Of a stretch of DNA of 60,000 bases, positions 24,481-34,805 are shown in pieces. This DNA comes from Cryptomeria japonica (taxonomy: Eukaryota; Streptophyta; Pinopsida; Cupressales; Cupressaceae). Below the pieces are notes generated by a model, which did not search any database, was not told where the DNA came from, and saw only the letters and a list, made by a program, of their open reading frames with translations. Every line of letters begins with the position of its first letter. Position 1 is the first letter of the stretch. The translations under genes were made by a program, and so were the position numbers. Where the stretch lies: contig NC_081410.1 of the NCBI RefSeq assembly GCF_030272615.1, forward strand, positions 115,543,140-115,603,139, read 5' to 3'.

Positions 24481-26100
24481 ATAGTTCAATGGTAAGCTCT
24501 ATGGTCACCATGTTTCTATTTTAATTGATATTGAAGCTACAAAATGTTTTGTTGATCCAAAGGTAGTTTCCAAATTACCAATTAGACTAGGATATATGGT
24601 AAACCCATGGATGGTAGAATATAGAAATCAAGCAAAGAGGATGGTAGATATTTGTTTTGCTTGCAGTGAGTTGGGCCTTCTGAGTTTTTGAATGGAGGTC
24701 AACCTCTATGTGTAGATTCTTAAGATGTGATTTTGGGGATCAATTGGTTGATTAAGCACAAATCCATTGTAAATTACGAAGATAAGGTTGTTCAATTCTT
24801 ATATGATAATGGGAATTGTGTAGAGATCCATGGCTCTTGGAAATCCCTTGAGCTTAGAAATATTTTGGCCATGCAACTCAAGAAGGCTGCAAGGAAGGGT
24901 TGCTTGATCTATGTCGTCCAAGTTAATGATCTTGATTACCTTGTCCTAAAGGAGTTTTGAGATGTGTTTCTAGTTGAATTGGCTAAGTTACCACCAAAGA
25001 GGAGGTTTGATTTCTCTATAGAATTATTACCAGGAATCAAACCTTAATCCAAAGCTCCCTATAGGATGAGCACCATAGAGATACATGTGTTGAAAGCATA
25101 GTTACAAAAGCTGCTAAATCAAGGGTTCATTATACCTAGTGTGTCTCTATGCGGTGTACTTGTGATATTTGTCAAGAAGAAGGATGGAACCCTATGCCTA
25201 TGAATTGTCTACAAAATGTTGAACAAGACAATGGTCACTAATAGGTACGCTCTTTCAAAGATTGGTGAGCTCTTTGATAAGATGAGAGGAGGCATAATGT
25301 TCTCAAAGATAGATCATCTCCAATTAGACTATCACCAATTGCAGATTAAGGAGGACATTCCTAAGACAACTTTCAAAATCGATATGGTCACTATGAATTC
25401 ACTGTGGTACCATTCGGGTTGGCCAATGTTCTAACCACATTCACAAACCTATTGAACAATGTTTTTTAAGATTGTCTAGATGATTTTGTATTGATATTTT
25501 TGAATGACATCTTTGTTTAATCAAAGACAATAGAGGATCACGAAAGACATTTGAGGATAGTCTTGCATCGAGAGTGTAAACTCTTCGATAAACTATCCAA
25601 GTGTACTTTTTACTAAAGCAAGGTGCACTATCTTGGTCATGTTATTTCAACAGATGGGATTGCAGTGGATCCGTAAAAGATTAAAGCTATAGTAGAGTGG
25701 TTTAAATTGCAAAATGTGAGTGAAATTTGTAACTTTATGGGTGTTTTAAAGATATTATTGGAAGTTTATGCCAGGGTTTTCTAGGATTTTTGCACCAATC
25801 ACCTTAGTACAAAAGAAGGGAAGAAAGTTTGAGTGGACAAAGAAATGTCAACAATCTTTTCAGCTCTTGAAGGAGAAGCTCACTTCAACACCAATTTCAA
25901 CTATACCTGATCCCAATGGACATTTTATAGTGATAACTAATGAATTGGAGGATTATGCAAGGTCATGAAATAGCTTATGAGTCCAGGAAGCTAAAACAAC
26001 ATGAGTAGAATTATGCACCACATGACCTGGAACTAGAAACCATAGTAAAAACACTTTAGATGTGAAGGCATTACCTTTTGGGAAAACATTTTGAGTTGAG
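24481..26100 (+). pseudogene. Chromovirus protease, RT and RNase H
   Basis: The protease remnant near 24,515 reads LIDIEATKCFVDPKVV, where the DTGAT-type loop is changed to DIEAT. Next come ILGINWLIKH (24,730), an RT start (SKAPYRMSTIE, FVKKKDGTL), SKIDHLQLDYHQLQIKEDIP (25,305) and a decayed active site near 25,490. RNase H begins with PGFSRIFAPITLVQKKG and FEWTKKCQQSFQLLKEKL (25,770-25,880). Multiple stops break every domain. Confidence 0.75.
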
Positions 26101-26920
26101 AATCCGTCACCTTAGACTCAAGTGCATCTTTAGCCAACCCAATCTCAATGCTTGCTAGAGGTGGTTAGAGTTTATCAACCAATATGACTTTGGTATTGAA
26201 CATATTAATGAGTTTCTCAGCCAATATAAGTGGAAGGATTATCTTCACTTGGTAAGATTTGCATATAATAATTTTTACTATGCATATTTGGGAATGTCAC
26301 CTTTTGAGGCACTCTATGAATGCTATTCTTGTACACCCATCAGTTGGGATAGAATAGAAGACAAGATTGTGATAGGCCTCGATATGCTTGAGGAGATGGA
26401 TGACTAGATGACAATTATTAAGGAAAAATTGAAGTAAGAAACTAATAGACAAAAGAGTTATGTAGATAAGAAAAAGACTTTTAGACAATTTTGAGTTGGG
26501 GATAAAGTCTTCTTGAGAGTCAAACTGCATAAGAGTTTCATAACATTTGGCAAGGCATCCAAACTTTCTCCCAGATATGTGGGCCCATTCAATGTTCTGG
26601 AAGTGACAAACCTTAATTCTTACAGACTTGCGCTACCTCACTCTCTTGCGCGAATTCATAATATATTTCATGTATCATTGCTTAATCCATATCATCCTGA
26701 TGCCTCACACATTATTGATTGGCATGCTTTACAGGTATAGGATCCAGGGGTGTTGCTAGTGGAGCCCCTTCACATCATTGATTGATTTTGACTTAAGTTG
26801 CTTAACAAAGATGTTGAGCAATATAAGGTCCAATGGGACTAGTATTCATAAGACACTGCCACTTGGGATGATACAAAGGAGGTAGATAAATATTTTCCTC
26901 ATTTGAGGAGTTAGATACTT
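26101..26920 (+). pseudogene. Chromovirus integrase end with chromodomain remnant
   Basis: After the RNase H end (LEFINQYDFGIEHI, 26,165) the sequence jumps to the late integrase core (KDYLHLVRFAYNNFYYA, 26,235). The HHCC zinc motif and at least two catalytic acidic residues are therefore missing. The integrase C-terminus is readable at 26,513-26,740 ([33 protein letters not shown]). A chromodomain-like segment follows (VEQYKVQWD, then a KEVDKYFPHL-type end) and places the element among chromoviruses. The chromodomain would guide integration to marked chromatin. Confidence 0.75.
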
Positions 26921-26971
26921 TTGATACTATGTTGTTTTGGTATGATGTTTGTGTTGGATATTGCTGAGAAG

Positions 26972-28105
26972 TTTGTTGGAATGATGTGTTGTCATTGATG
27001 TCAACATATTCTTCTGTGTATTCCAGTGTTGCAGTAAGATTGGATAAGTTGGTTTGGTCAGTGTGTTGCAGATGAGCAATTGTGGTTTAATGGGTTTAGA
27101 GATACTTATCTCTAGTTGATTCAATAGAAGTTTCGGTGGTTCGCATGATGTTTTGATCGAGTTGTGTGATCTGGTATTATGGTTGATATTTAGTTGTTCG
27201 TGTTATTTGGTATTTTGAATTGTTCTCTGCTTTGCTCTGGAATTGAAATATCTTTGTTTGTAGATTTGGTAGTGTGTTTGGAATGTTCATATGTGTCCTC
27301 AATTCAAATGGTTCATGATTTGGAGGTCCGCAAGTGAATCTTTCAGTTTGACAGTCAGTTTGGTGTGTGTTCTTGAGGTTCAGTATAATGATGATGGAAA
27401 TTATAGTAAGTGGTGATGTTGCGGTTATTTCTGTGGTGATTCATGTTGCTTGTGGATCTTTCTAGATCATTTTCTATCCATATTGATGGTTTGCATTGAT
27501 TGTTGTGTGCGTTGTTGATCATTTTCTTGATTCGGTGGTATTCTTCATGTTATGCGACATTCATGATGATTGTAGCATGTTGTGGATGTTTGAGGAGTAA
27601 TTCTTGAAGTTTTTCTTGCATGCGGTGTTGGTTTAGGTCCAGACTATGTCTTAGCCGACATTGTTTTGGTCCACATGTATTATTGTAGCTTGTGAGGTTA
27701 TTGTTTTGTAATTTGTATTGAGGGTTTAGCCGACCTTGAAATATAGGTTGATGATTTGTATAAATATATGTAATAGTCATGTTGCAGATGTATCTGCTTG
27801 GTATCTGCGTGTGTGAATATTGATTTGATATTTCAATAGCAGAGGAGAAATGTGAAAGAGTGTGAAAAAGTGTGAAGAGAAGAGTTTGAGTATATGTACC
27901 TAACCAGAACTATAACCAGGCATGAGAAGATTCGATTTTATTAGTTTATGATCCTTCAGATGCAATCTGAATATTTATGTAAGGCAGTGAGCCTTCCCAA
28001 GGGTTCTAGCCCTTCTTGTTTTGTGATTTGAGCTGCCTATAAGTGTTGCTTTGGATAATAGGTATTTAAGTGGACTTATTATGACAATGAACTTGGTTTG
28101 GTGGA
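26972..28105 (+). repeat. LTR-like stretch, possible solo Copia LTR
   Basis: The stretch begins TGTTGGAATGATG and then TTGTCATTGATGTCAACA, a block also found at the start of the SIRE-like LTR (read on the minus strand near 52,190). It is G/T-rich, has a plausible LTR tail (GTAAGGCAGTGAGCCTTCCC near 27,980) and stops where a Tat RNase H fragment begins. No internal domains and no second copy are seen. I could not identify a target duplication, and the right end is approximate. Confidence 0.45.
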
Positions 28106-28118
28106 CTTGCATGTAGTG

Positions 28119-29582
28119 TCATATATTTTGAGAAGAAATGACAACTAGACATGCATGTTCAATAGGTGTATAATTGAGGTCATACCCAACCAAAGTATGA
28201 CTAATAGAGTAAATATCTCTCCCATTTCCTATATAGTTATGTTGTGCAAGGAAATATATCAATGCAGATGTTGTGATATAATTGTATAATAAAAGATTTA
28301 CCTTCAATCAGAGGCATGAGCATTGGTAGTGCAAAAAAAAATCCTTCTGCTATTGGAATGCTTATTGACATTTTACTTTCCATTTAAATATGTCATATTT
28401 ATGCAATATATGTGTGAAGGGATGACATTTATTAGCTAGCTAAATTATGAATCTCCTTATCGATTGCAATTTCCCTTGTAAGCTTCTCAATTGTATTTGA
28501 TTTATAGGTGGAGGCATATCACTTATAGCTTTTACTTTTTCTAGATCATCTCAATGCTTGTATAGGAAACATTATATCTAAGAAGTTTACCTAAAGTGAC
28601 CCCAAAGAGACATTTCTTAGGGTTTAGCTTGACACTATACTTCTCAAGTCTATTAAATTTTCTTTCAAGTGTATCAAGATGACCTTCTCTGATGAGTGAT
28701 TTGGTTGATAGGTCATCAACATAATCTTCCATAAGCATATGCCTCGTATCATGAAAAATTATGGTCATGGCTCTTTAATATGTAGCCCCTACATATTTTG
28801 AGAACAAAGCATATAACATTTCAATAGTAAGTTCCCTAGGGGCAAGTAAAAGTTATTTTGTTTTGATCTTCAAATGCTATAAAAATTATATTGTAGCCTA
28901 AGAATCCATCAATTAAGGATAACATGCCATGTCCTGCTATCAAATCCATAATTATAATTATATTTGGTAATAGAAAATCATATTTAGGGCATGCTTTGTT
29001 AAGGTTTCTAAAATTTGTGCATATGTGGATGCCCCTAGTTGATTTGGTGGCTAGAATGATTAGATATCTACTTGGGATAGTCAATCGATCTAATGAATCT
29101 TACATCCAATAATTTTTTAAGTTCATCTTTGACCAGGAGTGCGATTTAAGGATGCATCTTTCGCAATTTTCATTTTATAGGGTTAACCTCTAGAGATACT
29201 ATCAAATGATGTACCACTTATTTTGCATCAAGTTTAGGCATATATGTATATGAACATGCAAATTTTATTTGTATGTCTCGAAAGAATTTAATAAATTTTT
29301 CTTTTTTTCTTGTTTTGATAAAGAATTAACAAAGTAAATGATTTTGGGAGTTTCCATTGTGTCAATGTTGACTTCTTCCAATTTCTCTAGAAGAACTAGA
29401 TATTTCTCTTGATCAGTGGATGTGGAAGAGTGTCAAAACTTCCATCCTTAGGTGCCCCAAAAAGGTTCTCACCCTCAAATGCATCCTTTATTTTTATATT
29501 TTTATGGTCTAAACGCACTGCATTGTGGTTTTCACTAGGATACCCTTGTATGATTTTTTATATATTTGCAACTTGAAGCCTT
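28119..29582 (-). pseudogene. Minus-strand Tat RT and first RNase H
   Basis: Read on the minus strand, the order is GAPKDGSF-type linker (29,450), ALLVKDELKKLLDVRFIRSI (29,130-29,190 region), the RT core GIHICTNFRNLNKACPKYDF (29,010), MEDYVDDLSTKS (28,700), LNPKKCLFGVTLGKLL (28,600), an FKWKVKCQ-type connection (28,390) and the RNase H segment SHTLVGYDLNYTPIEHACL (28,160). Stops and frame changes separate the parts. It ends abruptly at about 28,110 against an LTR-like stretch. Confidence 0.85.
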
Positions 29583-30254
29583 TTTTGGGAAAATAGTGTC
29601 TCAACCTTGCATTTACATGAGGTTACTATTTATAGCGAGTTTTCATTTGGGCACGAATTGGTGCAAAATTCTCCCCGAAGCTTCTGGTTGGCTAGATAAG
29701 CATTCTGGTAAAGTTACGTCACAAGATCACAACTAGTTTTGAAGCTATTAAATTTTTTGTTTTAGAGGGGTCCAATGAAAGGTTTAAATTTGATTTTGAG
29801 GAATTTAGAGGCCCTAAAATGCCCTAAAAAGTGGGCATAAATTGTATAGTGGTTTACAAGGCAATAGAGCACTTTGCGAGCTTTCCAACGCTTCAAACGG
29901 TTCATCAATCGGACACACGGTTCTCAAGTTATGGCCTCCGGAAGTTTGTACTCCTGAAATAGGAAATATAAATACATCAGACACATAAATGAGCTGTAAA
30001 AAGGGAGGGACACGTCATAGGACATCTAGAAGGGAGATAAGGTCGACTACACCTTATTTGGTGGTTTTAGCCCATGGTTTTGTAATACCTTTTGATGGTT
30101 TCTTGTATTGTATCTCTTATATATGAGGTGCGTGAGATAGAGGTTGTGTTTAAGAGTCTTATAGCTATTGAGTTACCTCTAAATCTCTGATTAGTGGTAC
30201 TCCTGTGAAGATCTTTCTCTACAAGTATATTGTAATCTATTTTGATTACGGAAT
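29583..30254 (+). repeat. Tork no. 1 5' LTR, left part
   Basis: This matches the first 672 bp of the 3' LTR at 39538. Its first bases read TTTTGGG where the 3' copy has TGTTGGG, so the terminal TG is mutated. It is cut at GGAAT, the target duplication of the nested element, and resumes at 35260. Together the parts give 870 bp, equal to the 3' LTR. Confidence 0.9.
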
Positions 30255-30703
30255 TGTGAGATTTTGCCAAGATCAAGAGCTCAATGAGATGTACAAAATA
30301 GAGACACAATATAGGACACGAATAAACTGTATTCTCATCAATAGAAAATGATCAATAATCAATTTTCATACAATGTAGATGAGCCTGCTTATATAGGCAA
30401 GGCTAGGGATATGTGAGCACACAAACATGACATGTGGCTCAATAAGAAACAAGGGTAGGTAGGAAATAGGTGTGGGTAGGTAGGAGAAATAATATAATAG
30501 TCCACATGAGGTGGATCACCCACTGAATGTGGAGTGTAACAACAAAATCAACACCATAAAAGGTGGAATTTCTCCTACACACACTATCCCAATGTGGCAC
30601 AAACACCCAAGTGTCTCATACCCAAACTACTATGAAATGCATTTCCTAAGTAAACTTAAGTAAGTGTAATAATATCCACGATGAATAATTATTTACACCA
30701 ACA
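30255..30703 (-). repeat. 3' LTR of the 5.0-kb element
   Basis: On the plus strand it runs from TGTGAGATTTTGCC to TTTACACCAACA. It is the downstream LTR for this minus-strand element, because the polypurine tract adjoins it at 30704. The TATATA at 30391 is the TATA box on the minus strand. Confidence 0.95.
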
Positions 30704-30714
30704 CCCCCCCTTAA
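30704..30714 (-). other. Polypurine tract of the 5.0-kb element
   Basis: The minus strand reads TTAAGGGGGGG immediately before the LTR start TGTTGG. Confidence 0.85.
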
Positions 30715-30925
30715 GTGCAACTTAGGGGAATGCACTTAAGTCTACAATGCAACTAAGCAATGCAAGATGGGTCCCGACTACTAGGCCATGTTAGGTACCC
30801 ATGAACAAATGCAAATGCATGCAAACCAATGCAATGAAAACTCTCACAAAGTGGGGAAAGAGAGAAAAACCCAATGGGAAAAAACCCTCCCCCAAAAGAG
30901 AGATGAAAAGCATACAAGAGAACTC

Positions 30926-32086
30926 TCATAGAAGAATGTGAAGGACAAAGCCCCATGTGAGGAAAAAGTCCCCCCCATATGAGAGAAGAAGAGAAGCTAG
31001 GAAGCCCCCCCTCAATGTGGAATCTGCACCAATGATAGAAGCTCGATGTATGAAGAAACTGCTCCACGAACGTCGAACAACATTCCTCCCCTTAGGAAGA
31101 AACAAAACCAAAGGTGTATCCATGAAGTCTCCCCAATCATGAAGGGAAGATGTATGAAGAAAATTCATGATGAAAGGAATCTCTGAAAACTGCTCAAGTG
31201 TCTCCATGTCGATGTTGAAAGATACCCCCTCCAAAGGTGGTAAACTGTGCCACACTGCTGAAAAAGGCACTCCAAGATCTAGTGGAGATGGATGTAGAAC
31301 ATGTCCCAAAGACTCACATGTCTCCTCAAACCATAAAGAGACCTCCTCCAACTGCTGTACATAAGTATCCACAATCATGTCAACCTCGAAAGAATGATCT
31401 TGTAGAGAATGAATAAGAGGGTCAGAGTGTGCCCTCGCAACAATCGAAGAAGGATCAACTTCATCAAAGAGAAGATGAATGTCATCAATGATGTCTCCCA
31501 AATCTGCAATGTAGGATTCCACAAACAAACTTGTAATGTCTGTCAAGTAATCATCCCATGAATCTGAAGCTGGAAGACAATGAATATCCTGCTGCATTGA
31601 ATCACATGAAGGCAAAACTATTGCACTATCTGCATCATCAGGTGCAATAGGTGATGTGATATCAATATGAGGAGATGAAATACAAGGCTCAAGAATGGGG
31701 TCACATGTGAGAATCCCCATGTTCAAGTGCCCAAAGTTCTCCTCAAAATCTGAACCATCACAAGAAGTGTGATCATCATGTGTAGAATCATCAAATGTGA
31801 AATCATCATCATCAACAAAATCTGAAAAGGAGTATAACCGAGATGCATGATCAACCACCCTAGTCGCAATGATAGCTCTAGTCTCCAAGTCTCTAATGAA
31901 AACTGAGTCAGGTGTGAACTCTACAACCTTCTTAGTTGCGCCATGTGTGATTTGATAGATAGAAAGGAGATTGTTTGTCAAGTGGGGTACACACAACACA
32001 TCATTGAAGGAGTTATCCCCAATGTCAATAGATCCTTTCCCAATCACATCCATGTATGTATGATTGCCCATCAAAATCTGTGGCAT
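30926..32086 (-). CDS. Protease remainder fused to an unrecognised acidic protein
   Basis: This is a 386-residue open frame, in the same frame as the gag-protease ORF upstream and separated from it by two TAG codons. Residues 1-70 continue a Copia protease (MGNHTYMDVIGKGSI, VLCVPHLTNNLLSIYQITHG). A short FGHLNMGIL at about residue 118 recalls the GAG-pre-integrase start (xWHRRxGHLN), and the expected integrase does not follow. Instead about 250 residues are rich in Asp, Ser, Ile and Leu (for example SWDDYLTDITSLFVESY, DLGDIIDDIHLLFDEVD). I see no zinc ligands or catalytic triad. The length and acidity of an uninterrupted frame suggest it was kept by selection in the family, but its role is unknown. 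Confidence 0.7.
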   Translation of the reverse strand: MPQILMGNHTYMDVIGKGSIDIGDNSFNDVLCVPHLTNNLLSIYQITHGATKKVVEFTPDSVFIRDLETRAIIATRVVDHASRLYSFSDFVDDDDFTFDDSTHDDHTSCDGSDFEENFGHLNMGILTCDPILEPCISSPHIDITSPIAPDDADSAIVLPSCDSMQQDIHCLPASDSWDDYLTDITSLFVESYIADLGDIIDDIHLLFDEVDPSSIVARAHSDPLIHSLQDHSFEVDMIVDTYVQQLEEVSLWFEETCESLGHVLHPSPLDLGVPFSAVWHSLPPLEGVSFNIDMETLEQFSEIPFIMNFLHTSSLHDWGDFMDTPLVLFLPKGRNVVRRSWSSFFIHRASIIGADSTLRGGFLASLLLSYGGDFFLTWGFVLHILL

Positions 32087-32116
32087 GGTGCAACGCTAAA
32101 ATGTAGAGAACATAGA

Positions 32117-33202
32117 CTATGAAGATGCCATATGATGAGAAGCCCCTGAATCTAGAAGCCATGTCTCTGAATCATGAGTGATAGTAGCACATAGAGCTTT
32201 TCCTTTTCTTGTTCCAAAAGAGTGAGTCTTCCCACTTGTAGAAGCCATGAATGCTTGCCCTTTTCCTTTTGAATGTGAGGAAGTGGAAGTTAATGAATCA
32301 TCCTTCTTGTAGACTTTAGGCAAATCAATGTTATGCTTTTTGATGATATGTGTGAGCTCATCAATCTTCTTAGAATGGCAACGATGCTCCTCATGACCAA
32401 TCTTTTTACAATAAGCACAAGCAGGTCTCTCCCTCTTTGGTGAATTATCTCTCTTGGAAGAGGATGAATCTCCTTGTTGTGGAGAAGATGGTGCTTTTTC
32501 TTTAGGCTTTGATTGCCATTTCTTCTTCTTTGAGTTGTCCTTTCCTTGATTTCCTTTGTTCCCTTGATTTGCAACTAATGCTTGAGACTTAGAAGCCTTA
32601 AGAATGCCCATGCTTATCAACTTAGTTTGTTCCATCATCAACATTTCATTGAAAGCATCAAATGTAGGCATTTTGTAGCTTGAACCCATTGTCATCCTAT
32701 GGGTTTGGAAACTAGAAACAAATGCTGCATATTCTTGTGGAAGCTTGCCTATCAAGTTGAATATCAATTGAGTATCCTTCTTATCAATGCCACAATCTTT
32801 GAGTTGTGCCCTCAACTCATTTGCCTTAGTGACATAATCTTGTATAGTATCAAAGTTTTTAGGATCTAACATGGTGAGATCACTATCAATTTGATATCCC
32901 CTAATCTCATCAACTTGACCATAGAAGTCTTGAAACTTTTGCCAAGCATCCTTGATTAGAGTACATTTTTCAATATGAAAAATGAGATCCTTTGATACAT
33001 ACTTTCTTAAGGTACCAATTGCCATGATATTTTTAGTGAGCCAATCCAAGTGACCAACTGGATCAACCTTAGGATCAGCGGGAGCAACAATAGTTCCATC
33101 GATGTAATGAGTGAGTCCTTTTTCCATAAGTTTACTCAATGCATCAATTTTCCAAGTAGCATAATTATGTGGAGTTAAGAGAGGAAACTTAGAAGAACCC
33201 AT
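32117..33202 (-). CDS. Copia gag with zinc knuckle and protease start
   Basis: The start is taken at the ATG at 33202 (MGSSKFPLLTPHNYATWKI), because Copia gag proteins usually open like this. The frame stays open 22 codons further upstream. The gag core includes DAWQKFQDFYGQVDEIRG and LPQEYAAFVSSFQ. A basic linker precedes the CCHC zinc knuckle CAYCKKIGHEEHRC, and the frame ends in the protease active site WLLDSGASHHMASS followed by TAG. A second TAG lies seven codons on. Both fit CAG-to-TAG changes. Gag would bind and package the element RNA. Confidence 0.85.
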   Translation of the reverse strand: MGSSKFPLLTPHNYATWKIDALSKLMEKGLTHYIDGTIVAPADPKVDPVGHLDWLTKNIMAIGTLRKYVSKDLIFHIEKCTLIKDAWQKFQDFYGQVDEIRGYQIDSDLTMLDPKNFDTIQDYVTKANELRAQLKDCGIDKKDTQLIFNLIGKLPQEYAAFVSSFQTHRMTMGSSYKMPTFDAFNEMLMMEQTKLISMGILKASKSQALVANQGNKGNQGKDNSKKKKWQSKPKEKAPSSPQQGDSSSSKRDNSPKRERPACAYCKKIGHEEHRCHSKKIDELTHIIKKHNIDLPKVYKKDDSLTSTSSHSKGKGQAFMASTSGKTHSFGTRKGKALCATITHDSETWLLDSGASHHMASS

Positions 33203-34793
33203 AGTAGCAAAAAGGAAGGAACACAAGAGCACAAAAGAACAAGAGACACCCCCCCCAAATTCACTCAATCAAAGTACCCCCCCCAAAGTGATGATTTTGG
33301 CACTTTATACTTAGTGCGATTACAATGAGCCACTTGCAAAGCAAGGCAAAGTGGACTTATGATGCAAATTTTACAACTTCTCAAATGAGATACAAGAGAA
33401 TTCAATCAATAGTGCAATGAATCTAACTGAGATTCAAGCAAATATACAAGTACCAAGAGAGCCAAAAAAGGCCAAAATCTGAAAGTACAATTTTGACTTA
33501 CAATGGCATCAATCTGATAGCATCATGTGAAGGTAGACAAAAAAATACGCACTTTCAAAAAAAATGACACCTGAAAAGGAGGTCGTATGACCCTAAACGA
33601 AGCCTCTGAAGTTGCAAAAAATGGGATTACTCAGGTACAGTCACCAAAAACTGCATTTTCTAAAAAATCAGTGCATCAAAATCAAAAAATTTCTTCACCA
33701 CTACGGAGAGCACGGAATTCTAGCCTATTTCAAAAAAAATTGCACCCAAAAAGGAGCAAAAATGAGCAAGTTATGGCCATTTGAAGTTGAACTCCAAAAT
33801 AAAAAATGCAAATGAGAGGGGCCTGCAAAATTTTTGAAAAATGCTGATGTGGTGCTGATGTCAGCAATTCACAGGGTTAAATTTGACGATCGTATGACCG
33901 TCGCAAAAACTTTGCCTCTTTGCTGACTGGGCATCCGTACTGTACGGACTGATGACGTGGCAGATGGCTATGCAGGTCGTACCGTACGGATTTGCTGACT
34001 GGGCAGCTCTGTGTGGTAGACGTACGGATGTCTACGTGGCACAGGCGGTGACATGTCACTATGTACGGAGGTGACATGTCACGAGTTGTACCCGCGGGCC
34101 AGTGGCCGCCTGCCACGTGGCAGACGCGGGTCCTCCGGTCTGGGTAATCGTCGGCAGAGGGAGCTGCCGAAGCCGAGAGGCCGGCGGTGGAGGCTGAGGG
34201 CACCGGAGAGGAGGTAGCAGGGGCCGTTGGGCGAAGCTACTGCCGGGGAGCTGCGGGAGGCAGAGACCGGCGAGGACGAGACGACCGGCGCGGGCGGTGG
34301 CGCGTGGACCTCGGCGGCACGGAAAACACTGCGGCGGGCACGGGACGAGGTGCAGGGTATGGGCTCTGCAGACCTGCAGGGTACGACAGATCTGCAACAC
34401 TCGAAACTACGGGTACAGCAGGTCACGGGGGGGTCTGCGGACCCCCCAAAAAATTGCCCTTTTTTTTAATTTTATTTTATTTATTTTTTCTGATTTTTCA
34501 ATTTTTTTGAAAAAAAATTTTAATTTTTTTTTTGACAAAATTTTTTTGATTTTTTGATTTTTGGAAAATATATAATTTTTTTTTGAAATTCATACAATAA
34601 TAGTAAAATTGGCGAAATTTTTTTTCTCACCAAAATAGACCGACTTTATAACCAAAATTCATGGAAACGACCTTCTGGACGCAATGGCGGGGTTGGATCT
34701 GGTCTAGGATGCCTCCAAAAGATGCTGCTCCTCAGATCTGCCTCTTGACGTCGCAATAATGCCCCTTCAAGACGAATCAATGAAGCCCCAATG
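33203..34793 (-). other. Leader of the 5.0-kb element
   Basis: This is 1.6 kb between the primer-binding site and gag. It has three zones on the plus strand: AT-rich 33,203-33,880, a GC-rich island 33,885-34,445, and a T/A homopolymer-rich zone 34,455-34,620, followed by about 170 bp of mixed sequence. Overlapping ORFs in the GC-rich island on both strands are probably a composition effect. Confidence 0.7.
33885..34445. other. GC-rich island with GTACGG repeats and G-box motifs
   Basis: The sequence is strongly GC-rich in an otherwise AT-rich element. It has several GTACGG copies (33,938-34,065), two copies of the perfect 12-bp palindrome GTGACATGTCAC (34048-34059 and 34071-34082), and three ACGTGGC cores (about 33954, 34034 and 34114, the last inside CCACGTGG). 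The downstream part (34,120-34,430) is Gly/Arg/Pro-coding in several frames, with no recognised domain. It may be captured host DNA. Confidence 0.6.
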
Positions 34794-34805
34794 GCTCTGA
34801 TACCA
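34794..34805 (-). other. Primer-binding site of the 5.0-kb element
   Basis: The minus strand reads TGGTATCAGAGC, an exact complement of the initiator tRNA-Met 3' end, directly adjoining the 5' LTR. Confidence 0.9.

Larger units (their letters stand above)
23329..26925 (+). mobile_element. Chromovirus (Ty3/Gypsy) remnant
   Basis: A heavily decayed gag-PR-RT-RNase H-integrase element ends in a chromodomain remnant. Stops and frame changes occur roughly every 50-100 codons. Most of the integrase is deleted. The element is older than most others in the window, judged by its decay. Confidence 0.8.

Noticed and set aside
30067-30309. Antisense ORF in the Tork LTR, also at 42,177-42,431 and 57,347-57,613
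   Set aside because: It recurs because the LTR itself is repeated. It has no start context or domain and lies opposite the LTR transcript.
30753-31067. 104-codon minus-strand ORF overlapping the acidic ORF
   Set aside because: It lies in another frame of the same strand, overlaps the better-supported ORF, and shows no domain.
34059-34510. Overlapping ORFs of 80-115 codons on both strands in the GC-rich island
   Set aside because: GC-rich DNA has few stops, so overlapping ORFs in several frames are expected. None shows a domain.
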